A stretch of 64,000 nt of DNA from Paracoccaceae bacterium (GTDB lineage Bacteria > Pseudomonadota > Alphaproteobacteria > Rhodobacterales > Rhodobacteraceae). The stretch covers positions 1 through 64,000 of the forward strand of contig VYFX01000063.1 in NCBI GenBank assembly GCA_009842205.1. The letters run 5' to 3'. Below, in pieces: positions 63,743 through 64,000 of this stretch. Position 1 is the stretch's first letter. Every line of letters starts with the position of its first letter. The position numbers and the translations under genes are program-made. The notes under the pieces were generated by a model. That model was given only the letters and a program-made list of their open reading frames with translations. It had not been told where the DNA came from and ran no database searches.

Positions 63743-64000
63743 ATGTCTAGCCTTTCAGATGAAATCGATCAACAGATTAGACTGAAAGCCTTTGAGCATA
63801 TTGCTAATTTACCCAAGGTGAATGGATTATTGCATTATACACAACTTGATGAGGGGTTTACATTCGATAATGATAGAATAACCTTGCATAATCGACAAAA
63901 AGGCATACACAAACCCTGGCAAATGATGTCGCTACTTTCGGTCAAAACAGTTTTTCCTAAATCCCTCGTTCAAGCGACCTACCGTGATCAGATTGATATA
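63743..64000 (+). CDS. N-terminal part of a restriction/HNH endonuclease-like protein
   Basis: An open frame of 86 codons from ATG 63743 runs to the window edge. FEHIANLPKVNGLLHYTQL, the GFTFDNDRITLHNRQKGIHKP segment (key part RQKGIHKPWQM) and LLSVKT resemble the DNA-recognition start of HNH restriction enzymes, which read '...KGIFKP....LSIRT'. The nuclease domain would lie beyond the edge. AAGGACAAGAATAT precedes the ATG. The assignment is tentative. Confidence 0.45.
   Translation, partial: MSSLSDEIDQQIRLKAFEHIANLPKVNGLLHYTQLDEGFTFDNDRITLHNRQKGIHKPWQMMSLLSVKTVFPKSLVQATYRDQIDI

Overview
The window looks like a chromosomal segment of a Gram-negative bacterium, most likely an alphaproteobacterium. 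The evidence is a Kdo transferase (lipid A with Kdo), outer-membrane porins ending in Phe, an rpsO-pnp pair, a small NDUFS6-like zinc-finger protein beside polA, and a DUF1285 protein. These are inferences from gene content; no rRNA marker is present and the genus cannot be named. Base composition changes visibly. The polysaccharide and defence genes are AT-rich, while the transport/hydantoinase block is richer in GC.

Layout. (1) 1-13.1 kb: a surface-polysaccharide region (TupA-like ATP-grasp fragment, UDP-glucuronate epimerase, UDP-glucose dehydrogenase, two glycosyltransferases, ManC). It is interrupted by three paralogous porins and by relics of mobile DNA, including a decayed IS21 istA. 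(2) 13.1-14.8 kb: an intact insertion sequence with 14-bp terminal repeats and a perfect 9-bp target duplication. (3) 15.3-20.6 kb: core genes waaA, pnp and rpsO, then a fourth porin. (4) 21.05-26.1 kb: a four-gene operon of an unknown protein, a BrxD/DUF2791-like pseudo-ATPase, its P-loop paralogue and a SNF2 helicase. This is the best candidate for a poorly described system. (5) 26.3-35.5 kb: an accessory island with a 132-bp MITE-like element, a Uma2 nuclease, and Xre-RES, DarTG, HipBA, a decayed HEPN-type pair and a frameshifted PemK-like toxin. (6) 36.0-50.5 kb: one long co-directional cluster of regulator, oligopeptide-type ABC importer, GAF protein, hydantoinase/oxoprolinase A and B, two racemases, an M24 peptidase and a second hydantoinase B. 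It probably imports and breaks down cyclic amides or modified amino acids. (7) 50.7-54.3 kb: a Panacea-domain protein, a PfkB sugar/nucleoside kinase, a HIT protein and a hydrolase-OsmC fusion. (8) 54.5-59.0 kb: two separate OLD-like ATPase plus nuclease pairs. (9) 59.2-64 kb: zinc-finger protein, DNA polymerase I, DUF1285 protein, SprT-like protease with a duplicated N-terminal module, and the start of an HNH/restriction-like gene cut by the window end.

Taken together, housekeeping genes alternate with accessory islands for surface variation, defence and catabolism. Broken genes (istA, HEPN protein, PemK toxin) and several dispersed repeats indicate continuing gene turnover. Residue numbers were counted by eye from the translations.
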